DNA of 64,000 nucleotides from Bosea sp. PAMC 26642 (GCF_001562255.1 NZ_CP014301.1:1736001-1800000); one strand, 5' to 3'; counted from the first letter of the stretch, positions 43,198 through 52,734 are shown. Numbers and translations are program-made. The notes: generated from the sequence alone by a model not told the origin.

Positions 43198-44166
43198 ATG
43201 CCAAGCCCTATCTCCATCGGAATCATCGGCGCCGGCATCATGGGCGAGCGGCTGCTGCGCGCGATCCTCGATCAGTCGCCGGACCAGCTGCGCGTCGCCG
43301 GGATCTGGGACCCCTCGGTCGAGGCCATGGCGCGCATCGCGGTCGCGCTACCTTCCGTGCCGCGCCAGACCGATGCGGCGGCGCTGATCGCCAGCAGCGA
43401 CTGCGTCTATGTCGCCTCGCCGCCCGCCTCGCATCTCGGCCATGCCCGCGCGGCGCTGGCCGCCGGCAAGACAGTCTTCTGCGAAAAACCGCTGGCGGTC
43501 GATGTCGCCGACGCCCGCGCCTTCGTCGCGGAGGCGGGAGGCCGCGGCGCCGTCAACTTTCCATTCGCCTCCTCGCTTGCGGTGGCGACGTTGCAGGACT
43601 GGATCGCGCAGGGCATGGTCGGCAAGGTCGAGCGCGTGACGATCGAGGTCGCCTTCGCCACCTGGCCGCGCCCCTGGCAGGCCGACGCGGCAGGCTGGCT
43701 CGACCGCAGGATCCAGGGCGGCTTCACGCGCGAGGTCGTCTCGCATTTTCTCTTCCTGACCCGCAGGCTCGTCGGCCCGCTGCACGGGCTTGCCGCCGGC
43801 GCCTCCTTCCCCGATCCGGATCGCTCCGAACGCGCCATCGAAGCCAGCCTCAGGGCCGGCGAAATCCCGGTCGGGCTGACCGGCGGCGTCGGTACGACGA
43901 CGAAGGACGACCACAACATCTGGATGCTGGAAGGCGACCAGGGCGCCGTCAGGCTGCGCGACTGGTCGATCGCCGAGCGCCGCATGGCGGACGGCGACTG
44001 GCAGCCGGCGGAGGGCGCGCTCCCCAACGAACAGGCCCGCCCGATCTCGCTGAAGCGCCAGCTCGAAGGCGTGGTCCAGATGGCGCGCGGCGAGCCGCAC
44101 CATCTCGCGACGCTCGCCGCGGCGCTCGCGGTGCAGGAGATCGTCGAGGCGATCCTGACGGGCTGA
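43198..44166 (+). CDS. Gfo/Idh/MocA family oxidoreductase
   Basis: A 322-residue NAD(P)-dependent dehydrogenase. The Rossmann start is IGIIGAGIMGERLLR, the catalytic segment TVFCEKPLAVDVADA near residue 98, and the C-terminal domain runs from NFPFASSLA. The substrate, perhaps a sugar or polyol, cannot be told. The ATG at MPSPISIG was chosen because upstream codons are antisense to rsgA's 5' region. It is a single-gene unit. Confidence 0.88.
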   Translation: MPSPISIGIIGAGIMGERLLRAILDQSPDQLRVAGIWDPSVEAMARIAVALPSVPRQTDAAALIASSDCVYVASPPASHLGHARAALAAGKTVFCEKPLAVDVADARAFVAEAGGRGAVNFPFASSLAVATLQDWIAQGMVGKVERVTIEVAFATWPRPWQADAAGWLDRRIQGGFTREVVSHFLFLTRRLVGPLHGLAAGASFPDPDRSERAIEASLRAGEIPVGLTGGVGTTTKDDHNIWMLEGDQGAVRLRDWSIAERRMADGDWQPAEGALPNEQARPISLKRQLEGVVQMARGEPHHLATLAAALAVQEIVEAILTG

Positions 44167-44271
44167 GCCGGGCGTGATCGACGCGCCGATCCGAACCGCG
44201 CCCTACGCATGGAACGCCGAAATCGAGCCTCGCGTTATGCGAGTGGGGCGTCGTCCACGGAGTGTCACGCC

Positions 44272-44577
44272 ATGATCATCCTCACCGGTCTCATCGCAGC
44301 GTCCCTGTCCAGCGGCATGGTTTTGCCCGTCGCCGACGGTCCGCCGCGCTTCGACATCGAGCAGACCTGCCGGCAGGCCAACGAGCCGGCAACCGGCGTT
44401 GGCCGGCCCAACCAGAGCTGCCGCGACGACGAGCGGCAGGCGCAGGTTTCGCTCCAGCAGCACTGGACCGCCTTCCCGGTCTCGAACCGAGGCACCTGTG
44501 TGGAAGGCGCGAGGCTCGTCGGCCCGCCGAGCTATGTCCAGGTTCTGACCTGCCTGGAGATGGCCGCGCCGAAATGA
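44272..44577 (+). CDS. Small secreted protein with conserved Cys, function unknown
   Basis: A 101-residue protein that I do not recognise by name. The first ~22 residues (MIILTGLIAASLSSG) look like a signal peptide. The rest has four Cys, in EQTCRQANEP, NQSCRDDERQAQ, NRGTCVEGA and VLTCLEMAA, spaced as if for two disulfides in the periplasm, and a QHWTAFP core. GGAG lies ten or so bases before the ATG. Similar small Cys proteins are common in Hyphomicrobiales genomes. Codon bias supports real coding. Confidence 0.7.
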   Translation: MIILTGLIAASLSSGMVLPVADGPPRFDIEQTCRQANEPATGVGRPNQSCRDDERQAQVSLQQHWTAFPVSNRGTCVEGARLVGPPSYVQVLTCLEMAAPK

Positions 44578-44709
44578 GGCACGGCTGCGCCTGGATCGAT
44601 CGGGCCGGCCGATAGCTGTGGAAGGTCCGCAGCGGCTCGGCCGGCGCAGCGGCAGGCCGTGCTAGAAGCACCGGCCGACCGCACCAGATTAGGACGACGC
44701 AACCACCGC

Positions 44710-46218
44710 ATGACCACGGCGATCGACATGGGCACCACCCGGACGGGCGAGCCGGGCTGGCTCGACCTCGCCGAGCTGCTGGCGACGCGCCTGCTCGTGC
44801 AGGGCAATTCCGGCTCGGGCAAGTCACATCTGCTGCGCCGCCTGCTGGAGCAGAGCGCGCCGCTGGTCCAGCAGGCCGTGATCGACCCGGAGGGCGATTT
44901 CGTCTCGCTGGCCGACCAGTTCGGCCATGTCGTGGTCGATGCGGAGTGCGGCGAGGCCGAGTTGCAGCGCGTCGCGCTCAGGGTCCGGCAGCACCGCGTC
45001 TCGGTCGTGCTGAACCTCGAGAACCTCGATGCCGACGAGCAGCTGCGCGCCACGGCCGCCTTCCTCGGCGGGCTCTTCGACGTCGATCGCAGCCTCTGGT
45101 TCCCGATGCTGGTGGTGGTCGACGAAGCCCAGCTTTTTGCGCCTGTCATGGCGGGCGAGGCCTCCGACGAGGCCCGTCGGCTCTCGCTCGGGGCCATGAC
45201 CAACCTGATGTGCCGCGGCCGCAAGCGGGGCTTGGCCGGCGTGATCGCGACCCAGCGCCTCGCCAAGCTCGCCAAGAACGTTGCGGCCGAGGCCTCGAAC
45301 TTCCTGATGGGCCGCACCTTCCTCGATATCGACATGGCCCGCGCCGCCGATCTGCTCGGCATGGACCGGAAGCAGGCCGAGATGTTTCGCGATCTCGAAC
45401 GCGGCCAGTTCGTCGCGCTCGGCCCTGCCCTGTCGAAGCGCCCGCTGCCGCTGCGCATCGGCAAGGCGACCTCGGTCGATCGCGGCGGCGCGCCCGGCCT
45501 GATGCCGCTGCCGGAGCAGGCGCCAGAAGAGGCCGGCAAGCTGATCTTCACGGCCGGCGCCGACGAGCCCGTCCAGGCGCTGCGCACGCCCCGCCCGGCC
45601 CCGCGTCCGCGCCCGGCCAACGACGTCATGCGTCAGATCGAGACCTACCGCCCGACGCCCGCCCCGGAGCCCGAGCCCGAAATCCCGATGGAGCCGGCCG
45701 AGCGCGAGGCGATCATGGCCGAGATCCTGCGCGAGCTGATGGCCGATCCCGAGGCGCGCTCGCGCCAGGTCGCAGTGCTCTATCAGGACTTCACAGTGCG
45801 CTGCCGGATGCGCCGACTCGGCCGCACCAATCCGAGCCTCGAAGAGTTCCGCCGCCGGCTCGTCGTGGCCCGGGCCGGCGCCAGCGACGAACTTGCCGGC
45901 TCGAAGGTCTGGCAGGAGGCGGTCTCGGCCTCGCTCGCCCTGCCCGACGATCTGCAGGGTCTGTTCCTGTTCATCGCCCGCGCCGCCATCGAACGTGCCC
46001 CGGCACCCGGCGACGCCGAACTCGCCGCCGTCTATGGCAGCCATAGCCCCAGCCGGGCCCGCCGCCTGATCGGCTATATCGAGGAGCGCGGCCTGCTCGT
46101 CTGCCACGTCGATTTCCGCGGGCAGCGCACGCTCGCCCTGCCGACGCTCGGACTGGAAACGGCACCGGGCCTCGCCCAGCCGCGCACGGCGGGAATGCCG
46201 CGCGGCGCAAGAGGCTGA
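44710..46218 (+). CDS. HerA/DUF87-like P-loop ATPase
   Basis: A 502-residue ATPase of the HerA-FtsK superfamily. Walker A GNSGSGKSHLLRR near residue 36, VIDPEGDFVSLAD as the DUF87 strand, Walker B MLVVVDEAQLFAP and the sensor-like GVIATQRLAKLAKN are clear over residues ~20-270. A Pro-rich linker (~290-340) leads to a C-terminal domain with a winged-helix feel (GSHSPSRARRLIGYIEERG). Relatives pump DNA or move proteins; no NurA nuclease or SIR2 partner is beside it here. Its actual job is unknown. Confidence 0.82.
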   Translation: MTTAIDMGTTRTGEPGWLDLAELLATRLLVQGNSGSGKSHLLRRLLEQSAPLVQQAVIDPEGDFVSLADQFGHVVVDAECGEAELQRVALRVRQHRVSVVLNLENLDADEQLRATAAFLGGLFDVDRSLWFPMLVVVDEAQLFAPVMAGEASDEARRLSLGAMTNLMCRGRKRGLAGVIATQRLAKLAKNVAAEASNFLMGRTFLDIDMARAADLLGMDRKQAEMFRDLERGQFVALGPALSKRPLPLRIGKATSVDRGGAPGLMPLPEQAPEEAGKLIFTAGADEPVQALRTPRPAPRPRPANDVMRQIETYRPTPAPEPEPEIPMEPAEREAIMAEILRELMADPEARSRQVAVLYQDFTVRCRMRRLGRTNPSLEEFRRRLVVARAGASDELAGSKVWQEAVSASLALPDDLQGLFLFIARAAIERAPAPGDAELAAVYGSHSPSRARRLIGYIEERGLLVCHVDFRGQRTLALPTLGLETAPGLAQPRTAGMPRGARG

Positions 46219-46247
46219 CCTCGGAGCGTTTCGCTCGGAAACACGCC

Positions 46248-46354
46248 GTCATTCCGGACAAGCCGCGTCAGCGGCGCCGATCCGAATCCATCATTGAGCA
46301 CGACAGCGCCTTGCGATGGATTCCGGGTCTCCGCTGCGCTGCGCCCGGAATGAC
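46248..46354. repeat. Dispersed palindromic repeat, copy A
   Basis: A 107-bp element bounded by GTCATTCCGG and CCGGAATGAC, with inner segments GCGCCGATCC..GAATCC and GGATTCCGGGTCTCCGC. It folds as a long imperfect hairpin between the HerA-like gene and the UPF0114 gene. Three more copies lie at 52026, 60160 and 61735. It resembles intergenic REP-type elements of Hyphomicrobiales. Confidence 0.85.
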
Positions 46355-46393
46355 GGCGCGTGTTGGACGCACGGTCGCGACAGGACGAAACTC

Positions 46394-46966
46394 TCAATGC
46401 CCCTTGCCGCCGGTCGATACCGTCATCCTGTCCACCCAGGCGATGCCGATCGCAGAGAGGATGAAGACCGTGTGGATCACCGTCTGCAGGATCACCCCGG
46501 TCGCGGTATAGTTCGTCGCCGTCGCGCTGCCGATATTGCCGGCCTCGATGAAGGTCCGCAGCAGGTGGATCGACGAGATGCCGATGATCGCCATGGCGAG
46601 CTTGATCTTGAGTACGCTGGCGTTGACGTGGCTGAGCCATTCGGGCTGGTCGGGATGGTTCTGCAGGCCGAGCCGCGAGACGAAGGTCTCGTAGCCGCCG
46701 ACGATGACCATGATCAGCAGGTTCGAGATCATCACCACGTCGATCAGGCCGAGCACCACCAGCATGATCTGCTGCTCGCCGAACGACCCTGCATGGCTGA
46801 CGAGATGCCAGAGTTCCTTCAGGAACAGGAAGACATAGACGCACTGCGCCACGATCAGCCCGAGATAGAGCGGCACCTGCAGCCAGCGCGAGCTGAAGAT
46901 GATCATCGGCAGCAGCTTGACCGCGACGGGGATCGAAGGCGGCGGGGTTTCGCCAGGATGCGACAT
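46394..46966 (-). CDS. UPF0114/YqhA family membrane protein
   Basis: A 190-residue inner membrane protein of family UPF0114 (TIGR00645), function unknown. It has three or four hydrophobic segments, including VPLYLGLIVAQCVYVFLF, MLVVLGLIDVVMISNLLI and the late VILQTVIHTVFILSAIG, and the family stretch GGYETFVSRLGLQ. The ATG at MSHPGET has GGAAA upstream; another in-frame ATG ten codons earlier is possible. It stands alone after repeat copy A. Confidence 0.85.
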   Translation of the reverse strand: MSHPGETPPPSIPVAVKLLPMIIFSSRWLQVPLYLGLIVAQCVYVFLFLKELWHLVSHAGSFGEQQIMLVVLGLIDVVMISNLLIMVIVGGYETFVSRLGLQNHPDQPEWLSHVNASVLKIKLAMAIIGISSIHLLRTFIEAGNIGSATATNYTATGVILQTVIHTVFILSAIGIAWVDRMTVSTGGKGH

Positions 46967-47213
46967 GGATGGGTTTCCGACAGGGTTCGAGGTCATGCTG
47001 CAATGCAAGATCGCTGCGACCGTGAGATGATGCGCCGGTGCGTCCGGCGCAAGCGCGATGTTCGACATCGCCGGAGACGCCTGAACCGAAGATGAAATCT
47101 TGTCCACCTTCGCGATCGCGTCTTTTCTGCCGCAATGGCAGCGCATAGATTGTGTTACAACAAGAGGAACGGCTCACGTTCCTCTCGCCTTGGAGAGGAA
47201 GAGGAGTTTTCCG

Positions 47214-47681
47214 ATGTTCAAGACCCTGACCATCGCTGCTGCCCTCGGTGCGGCGAGCCTGCTCGCCAACCCGGCATCGGCCGCCCCGATCAACGCCACC
47301 GCGGGTTCTGCGCTAGCGCTGAGCCAGAGCGGCAAGGGCCTCGTTGAGACCGTGCAATACCGCCGCTACGGCTATGGTGGCTATCGCGGCGGGCCACGCT
47401 ACGGCTATCGCGGCGGCTACTACCGTGGTGGACGCGGCGCAGCCGTCGGAGCCGGCATCGCGGCTGGTGCCATCGGAGCGCTGGCGGCCGGCGCACTGCT
47501 GGCTCCCGGTCCCGTCTATGGCAGCCCCGTCTACGGCGGACCGGTCTATGCCGAGCCGGCTCCGGTATATGCCTCACCCGATGCCGACGCGATCGCCTAC
47601 TGCTCGCGCCGCTTCCGCAGCTACGACCCCGAGACCGGCACCTACATCGCCAATGGCGGCGTCGTCCGCGCCTGCCCCTGA
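47214..47681 (+). CDS. BA14K family secreted protein
   Basis: A 155-residue exported protein: signal peptide MFKTLTIAAALGAASLL...ASA, then a Gly/Tyr/Arg-rich low-complexity stretch (residues ~50-75, YGYGGYRGG type), an alanine/glycine-rich hydrophobic segment that may cross the membrane, a Pro-Val-Tyr repeat, and the BA14K-like C-terminal motif AYCSRRFRSYDPETGTY with its Cys. BA14K is the Brucella 14-kDa immunoreactive, lectin-like protein family. AGAGGAAGAGGAG forms a strong ribosome site. A textbook terminator follows. Confidence 0.88.
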   Translation: MFKTLTIAAALGAASLLANPASAAPINATAGSALALSQSGKGLVETVQYRRYGYGGYRGGPRYGYRGGYYRGGRGAAVGAGIAAGAIGALAAGALLAPGPVYGSPVYGGPVYAEPAPVYASPDADAIAYCSRRFRSYDPETGTYIANGGVVRACP

Positions 47682-47707
47682 CACGATCCGGTTGGGATAG
47701 ATGACAG

Positions 47708-47737
47708 GCTCCCCGCAGCGGTGCGGGGAGCTTTTTT
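47708..47737 (+). terminator. Rho-independent terminator after BA14K gene
   Basis: 10-bp perfect stem GCTCCCCGCA / TGCGGGGAGC, 4-base loop, then TTTTTT. It begins 26 bases after the stop codon. Confidence 0.92.
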
Positions 47738-47827
47738 GTGTCCGAGATCGATGCGCAGCCTGCGTGTTCCACAGCGGCGCGGAAGCTCCTACACTGCCCG
47801 CTGCCTGTCGTCCGCCGGAGTCCTGCC

Positions 47828-48613
47828 TTGCGAATCGCCACCTGGAACGTCAACTCCGTCCGCCAGCGGCTAGGCCATCTGCTCGACTTCCTGAAAGAAG
47901 CCGAGCCCGACGCGCTCTGCCTGCAGGAGATCAAATGCGTCGATGCCGATTTTCCGCGCGCGGAGATAGAGGCAGCCGGCTGGCAGGTCGAGACCCATGG
48001 CCAGAAGACCTTCAACGGCGTCGCCATCCTGTCGCGCAGCAAACTGGAAGACGTTAGGCGCGGCCTGCCCGGCGACGAGACCGACGAGCAGGCGCGCTAT
48101 CTCGAAGGTCTGCTTCCGCTGGGCTCAGGCGTGGTCCGGCTCGCTTCGATCTATCTGCCCAACGGCAATCCGCCCAACACCGAGAAATACCCCTACAAGC
48201 TCGGCTGGATGAAGCGCCTGACCGACCATACCCGCGACCTGCTGGCGCTGGAGGAGCCGCTGGTGCTGGCGGGCGACTACAACGTCATCCCAGAACCCCG
48301 CGACGCCCGCGAGCCCGCAGCCTGGGTCGGCGACGCGCTCTTTCTGCCCCCGACCCGCACGGCGTTTCGCGGCCTGATCAATCTCGGCCTGACCGAGGCG
48401 CTGCGGGCAACGACCGAGGCGCCGGGCCTCTACACCTTCTGGGACTATCAGGCCGGCGCCTGGCAGCGGAACAACGGCATCCGCATCGACCATCTCCTGC
48501 TCTCGCCGCAAGCGGCGGACAGGCTGGCAAACGTCTCGATCGTCAAGCACGTCCGCGGCTGGGAGAAGCCGTCGGACCATGTTCCCGTGATGGTGGAGTT
48601 GCGGGCGGCTTGA
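47828..48613 (+). CDS. xth: Exodeoxyribonuclease III
   Basis: A 261-residue AP endonuclease/3'-5' exonuclease of the Xth family used in base-excision repair. Catalytic residues are visible: Asn in IATWNVNSVRQRL, Glu in LCLQEIKCVD, Asp and Asn in LAGDYNVIPEP, and the final Asp-His in KPSDHVPVM. The TTG start, with GGAG eight bases upstream, puts the conserved LRIATWN at the N-terminus; longer readings have no support. Confidence 0.93.
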   Translation: MRIATWNVNSVRQRLGHLLDFLKEAEPDALCLQEIKCVDADFPRAEIEAAGWQVETHGQKTFNGVAILSRSKLEDVRRGLPGDETDEQARYLEGLLPLGSGVVRLASIYLPNGNPPNTEKYPYKLGWMKRLTDHTRDLLALEEPLVLAGDYNVIPEPRDAREPAAWVGDALFLPPTRTAFRGLINLGLTEALRATTEAPGLYTFWDYQAGAWQRNNGIRIDHLLLSPQAADRLANVSIVKHVRGWEKPSDHVPVMVELRAA

Positions 48614-48619
48614 CCACGC

Positions 48620-48988
48620 TCAATCCGCACTGCCGCGCTTCATCCCACCCTTGATGAAGACGCGAAACGGGGTCGTGCCGGTCGCGGCATTCTCCAGCGA
48701 GCGCCATTTGCCGTTGGTGCAGAGCACGCCGCCCTGCGCCTCGACCGCGTCGAACACGATGGCATTGCGATAGACCGTGCCGTTGGGCTCGATGGCGCGG
48801 AAATTCGTCGTGCATTTGCCGTCGGCGACCACGGGATCATAATCGTGGATCATGATCCCGCCGCCGCCCGTGCTCGGGAACGGGTCCTTCAGCGGCGCCC
48901 AGGCCTCGTAATTCTCCTGGGCCGCTGCAGTCAGCAGGCCCCATGAAAGCATCGCGGCAACGAGGCCGAGGGATGTCGTCTTGCGCAT
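48620..48988 (-). CDS. Secreted protein of unknown function
   Basis: A 122-residue protein. Residues 1-23 (MRKTTSLGLVAAMLSWGLL) are a signal peptide. The mature part has a GGGGIMIHDYDP stretch, and two Cys in DGKCTTNFRA and GGVLCTNGKW that could pair in the periplasm. I do not recognise the family. It is convergent with xth, the two stops being six bases apart, and lies downstream of the exoR-like gene on the same strand. Confidence 0.72.
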   Translation of the reverse strand: MRKTTSLGLVAAMLSWGLLTAAAQENYEAWAPLKDPFPSTGGGGIMIHDYDPVVADGKCTTNFRAIEPNGTVYRNAIVFDAVEAQGGVLCTNGKWRSLENAATGTTPFRVFIKGGMKRGSAD

Positions 48989-49052
48989 GGCGGCAGCTCC
49001 AATGGGTCTGGAGCCATTACGTCGGGCGCGGCGCGCCGGATGCAGCCGACCG

Positions 49053-49994
49053 TCAGCGCTGAGCCGCAGCCCGCCCCGCAAACTGCTGGCGCTCGACCAG
49101 CGCCATCGCGGCGTTGCGATCGCCGGCCGGGGCGGCTGCGAAGGCTGCCTCGTGGCGCTCGATGATCCAGGCGTCGCGCTGCGGGTCGGCGCCGTCGCGG
49201 GCGAGCGAGAGCCACATCAGGCCCATGACGGGAGAACGCGGCACGCCGTCACCGCCGCGCAGCAGCATGTCGCCGAAGACGGCGCGGGCAGGCGCATGGC
49301 CCTTTTCGGCCGCAAGCTTCATCCAGCGTGCCGCCTGGCGCTGATCGCGCGCCGTGCCCTGCCCGCTCATATAGAGCCGGCCGAGATTGTACTGCCCCTC
49401 CGGGTCGCCGAAATAGGAGGCGGCATAGTGGAACATGTCGAAGGCGCGGTCGGCATTGGCCTGCACATAGCTGCCCTTGATGCCGTCGGCGAAATAGCTG
49501 CCGAGCGCCACGAAGGCGCTGCCGACGAGGCGGCCGTCCGCCGTGCCGGGAATGGCGTCGGCATTCTCGTCCGCGATCTTGGAGAAATACTCGAAGGCCT
49601 TGAGATCGTTGAGCGGAACGCCCTCGCCTGCGGCATACATCCGGCCGAGCTTGAACTGCGCAGTCAGGTGTCCCTGCGACGCGGCATATTCGAGCGCGCG
49701 CACGGCGCCGGCCTGATCACCGGCGGTCGAATCACGCATCCAGGCCTTCAGCGCATCGCGCGCGCTGGTGAAGGGCGCCAGCGGCAGGGCGGTGTGAGCG
49801 GCTGGCGCGTTGGGCGCGGGCGCGATCACGCGTCCTCCCGGCACGGGCTGGAACGGGCCCTCGGGCTCGGGCAGGGCGATGCCGGGAATCGGACGCGGCG
49901 GGATCGGGCCGCGCGCACCATCCTGCGCCCAGGCGGCCTGTTGGCCGCCCAGGATCAGGAACAGAGCTGCGATGCTGGCGTCAGATATCCGCAT
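49053..49994 (-). CDS. exoR: Sel1-repeat periplasmic protein, ExoR-like
   Basis: A 313-residue exported protein with signal [17 protein letters not shown]...AAWAQ, a Pro-rich segment, then Sel1/TPR repeats from residue ~90: [38 protein letters not shown] and [18 protein letters not shown]. Repeat order and the segment [11 protein letters not shown] match my memory of ExoR, the periplasmic inhibitor of the ExoS-ChvI two-component system that controls exopolysaccharide and flagella in rhizobia. The ExoR equation is moderate confidence. Its ATG overlaps the end of ilvD by 14 bases. Confidence 0.8.
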   Translation of the reverse strand: MRISDASIAALFLILGGQQAAWAQDGARGPIPPRPIPGIALPEPEGPFQPVPGGRVIAPAPNAPAAHTALPLAPFTSARDALKAWMRDSTAGDQAGAVRALEYAASQGHLTAQFKLGRMYAAGEGVPLNDLKAFEYFSKIADENADAIPGTADGRLVGSAFVALGSYFADGIKGSYVQANADRAFDMFHYAASYFGDPEGQYNLGRLYMSGQGTARDQRQAARWMKLAAEKGHAPARAVFGDMLLRGGDGVPRSPVMGLMWLSLARDGADPQRDAWIIERHEAAFAAAPAGDRNAAMALVERQQFAGRAAAQR

Positions 49995-51711
49995 AGCAAT
50001 GGGTCTCGGCGGCCCCTCCGGGGTGGGTCACGGCCCCCCCTTTGGCGGAGCCGACCGTCTGCGCGTATTTCCACAAGGCGCCCGATGCGTAATCGGTCTT
50101 GCGGGGTGTCCAAGCCTGACGACGCGACTCAAGTTCGGCATCAGAAAGGCGGCAAGCGAGCTTTCCTGTGATCGCGTCGAGCTCGATGATGTCGCCGTCG
50201 CGGATCAGCGCGATCGGCCCGCCGACGGCTGCTTCCGGACCGACATGGCCGACGCAGAAACCCCGCGTCGCGCCCGAAAAACGGCCGTCAGTGATCAAAG
50301 CGACCTTGTCGCCCATGCCCTGGCCGTAGAGCGCGGCCGTGGTCGACAGCATTTCGCGCATCCCCGGACCGCCCTTGGGGCCCTCATAGCGAATCACGAT
50401 CACGTCGCCGACTTGATACTCACGGTTGCTGACCGCCGCGAACGCGTCCTCCTCGCAATCGAAGCAGCGCGCCGGGCCGGCAAAGATCAGCTGCTCGGTG
50501 GTCATTCCGGCGATCTTCACGATTGCGCCCTCCGGCGCGAGATTGCCCTGCAGCCCGACGACGCCGCCATTGGGCGAGAGCGGCTTGTCGGCGGCGCGCA
50601 CCACGTCTTGGCTGTCGTTCCACTTCACCGAAGCGAGATTCTCGGCGATCGTCCGGCCGGTCACGGTCATGCAGTCGCCATGCAGATAGCCATGGTCGAG
50701 CAGCGTTTTCATCAGCAGCGGGATGCCGCCGACCTCGAACATGTCCTTGGCGACGTATTTCCCGCCCGGCTTCAGATCGGCGATATAGGGTGTCTTCTTG
50801 AAGATCTCGGCGACGGCGAAGAGATCGAAATCGATACCGCATTCATGCGCGATCGCCGGCAGGTGCAGCGCGCCGTTGGTCGAACCGCCCGAGGCCGCGA
50901 CCACGGTGGCCGCGTTCTCCAGCGCCTTCAGCGTGACGATGTCGCGCGGCCGGATGTTGCGGGCGATCAGCTCCATCACCATCTCGCCGGCCGTGTAGCA
51001 GAAGCTGTCGCGCATGTCGTAAGGCGCCGGCGCGCCGCAGGAATAGGGCAGCGCCAGCCCGATCGCCTCGGCGACCGTCGCCATCGTATTGGCGGTGAAC
51101 TGCGCACCACACGACCCCGAGGATGGACAGGCCACCTCCTCCAGTTCCTTCAGATCCTCGTCCGACATCGCCCCGACCGAGTGCTTGCCGACCGCCTCGA
51201 ACACGTCCTGCACGGTGACGGGGTTGCCCTTGAAATTGCCGGGCAGGATCGAGCCGCCATAGATGAAGATCGAGGGCACGTTGAGCCGCACCATCGCCAT
51301 CATCATGCCAGGCAGCGACTTGTCGCAGCCGGCCAAGCCCACCAGCGCATCGTAGCAATGGCCGCGCATCGTCAGCTCGACCGAATCGGCGATGCATTCG
51401 CGCGAGGCGAGCGACGACTTCATGCCCTGATGACCCATGGCGATGCCATCGGTCACCGAGATCGTGCAAAATTCGCGCGGCGTGCCGTTGGCCGAGGCGA
51501 CGCCCTTCTTGACCGCCTGGGCCTGTCGCATCAGCGCGATGTTGCAGGGCGCGGCCTCGTTCCAGCATGAGGCGACGCCGACGAAAGGTTGCGCGATCTG
51601 CCGGGCCGTCATGCCCATGGCGTAGTAATACGAGCGATGCGGCGCGCGCGCGGGGCCAACGCTCACATGCCGGCTGGGCAGTCTCGACTTGTCGAAAACG
51701 CGCGCATCCAT
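49981..51711 (-). CDS. ilvD: Dihydroxy-acid dehydratase
   Basis: A 576-residue Fe-S dehydratase of valine, leucine and isoleucine synthesis. Cluster Cys candidates lie in [22 protein letters not shown] and [15 protein letters not shown]; the C-terminal [15 protein letters not shown] and [11 protein letters not shown] segments are also typical. The [13 protein letters not shown] was used. Length suits the shorter IlvD/Edd subgroup (~570). The exoR-like gene overlaps its 3' end, so the two are probably co-transcribed. Confidence 0.95.
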   Translation of the reverse strand: MDARVFDKSRLPSRHVSVGPARAPHRSYYYAMGMTARQIAQPFVGVASCWNEAAPCNIALMRQAQAVKKGVASANGTPREFCTISVTDGIAMGHQGMKSSLASRECIADSVELTMRGHCYDALVGLAGCDKSLPGMMMAMVRLNVPSIFIYGGSILPGNFKGNPVTVQDVFEAVGKHSVGAMSDEDLKELEEVACPSSGSCGAQFTANTMATVAEAIGLALPYSCGAPAPYDMRDSFCYTAGEMVMELIARNIRPRDIVTLKALENAATVVAASGGSTNGALHLPAIAHECGIDFDLFAVAEIFKKTPYIADLKPGGKYVAKDMFEVGGIPLLMKTLLDHGYLHGDCMTVTGRTIAENLASVKWNDSQDVVRAADKPLSPNGGVVGLQGNLAPEGAIVKIAGMTTEQLIFAGPARCFDCEEDAFAAVSNREYQVGDVIVIRYEGPKGGPGMREMLSTTAALYGQGMGDKVALITDGRFSGATRGFCVGHVGPEAAVGGPIALIRDGDIIELDAITGKLACRLSDAELESRRQAWTPRKTDYASGALWKYAQTVGSAKGGAVTHPGGAAETHCYADI

Positions 51712-52152
51712 TTTCTTTTTCCTCGTTCCACCCTGCGCGTTTCGCGCGTGGCAGATGTGCCACGCAGCCCGAACCGGGCGCAACGTCGTCGCGGCGGCGG
51801 CATGATGAAGGAAATCCTTCCCGCAGCCGCGCAATCCACTATTTAAATCGTCTATATCTCAGTGACTTATCGAACCTCTCTGCTGGGCGCGCTTTGTGGC
51901 GGGATCGCGGCAAATCGGGCGCCATCGGGCCGCCTGAACGCAATGCGCAGCGGTGTTGCGGCGAAGTCACAAATTGGCGAGGATAGGGAACAAAATGCGG
52001 GATGGCGTTTAGCGCGCATCCAACCGTCATTCCGGGCGCAGCGAAGCGGAGACCCGGAATCCATGCCGGAACTTTGCAGGATCAGCGTTCCGGCATGGCT
52101 TCCGGATCGGCACCGCTGACGCGGCTTGTCCGGAATGACGATGGGGTGGCTC
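51712..52152. other. Intergenic region upstream of ilvD with repeat copy B
   Basis: About 440 bases between ilvD and the VTT-domain gene, both on the minus strand. It holds repeat copy B (52026-52139) and a modest AT-rich patch near 51835-51875 (ATTTAAATCGTCTATAT on the plus strand), where the ilvD promoter may lie. I saw no gene, leader peptide or attenuator. Confidence 0.5.
52026..52139. repeat. Dispersed palindromic repeat, copy B (inverted)
   Basis: A 114-bp copy in the opposite orientation to the others. GTCATTCCGG and CCGGAATGAC again bound it, with CCCGGAATCC on the left and GATCGGCACCGCTGACGCGG on the right. It ends 14 bases from the stop of the VTT-domain gene. Confidence 0.85.
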
Positions 52153-52734
52153 TCAGAGCACCATCGGGAGCACAAAAAACCCGCCGACCACGACCACCAC
52201 CAGCGCCAGCGCCGTCATCGGCAGGTGTTTCTCGATGAAGATGCGGATGTTGTCGCCGTAATAGCGCAGCGCCAGCGCGATCATCATGAAGAAGGTCACG
52301 CGCGACACCACCATGCCGATAGTGAACTGCCACAGGTCGAAATGCAGGAAGCCCGACATGATCGTGACGATCTTGAACGGGATCGGCGTCAGACCCTTGG
52401 TCACCAGCACCCAGAACCAGAAATCCTGGGAGGTGGTGATCAGTTGTGCCGCCTTCTCCTGCAGCCCGTAGATCCCGATCAGCCAGGAGCCGACGCTGTC
52501 ATAGAGCAGCGCCCCGATCGCATAGCCGAGATAGCCGCCCATCACGGCGCCGAGCGAGCAGATCCCGGCATAGAACCAGGCGCGGTCGGGCCTGGCGATG
52601 CACATCGGCAGCAGCAGCGGGATCGGCGGCAGCGGGCTCACCGAACTTTCGACGAAGGTCAGGGCGAAAAGCAGCCAGGGAGCGCCGGGATGGGACGCGT
52701 AGGAGACCAACCAGTCATAGGCTCGCTTCAGCAT
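52153..52734 (-). CDS. VTT/DedA-like membrane protein (YqaA family)
   Basis: A 193-residue inner membrane protein of the SNARE-associated/VTT superfamily (DedA, YqaA), thought to help move lipids or use the proton gradient. LFALTFVESSVSPLPPIPLLLP holds the re-entrant Glu and Pro-rich loop (residues ~23-44), and TKGLTPIPFKIVTIMSG the second conserved loop with basic residues. About four hydrophobic segments follow this order. The ATG MLKRAYDW is standard for the YqaA group. Confidence 0.88.
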   Translation of the reverse strand: MLKRAYDWLVSYASHPGAPWLLFALTFVESSVSPLPPIPLLLPMCIARPDRAWFYAGICSLGAVMGGYLGYAIGALLYDSVGSWLIGIYGLQEKAAQLITTSQDFWFWVLVTKGLTPIPFKIVTIMSGFLHFDLWQFTIGMVVSRVTFFMMIALALRYYGDNIRIFIEKHLPMTALALVVVVVGGFFVLPMVL

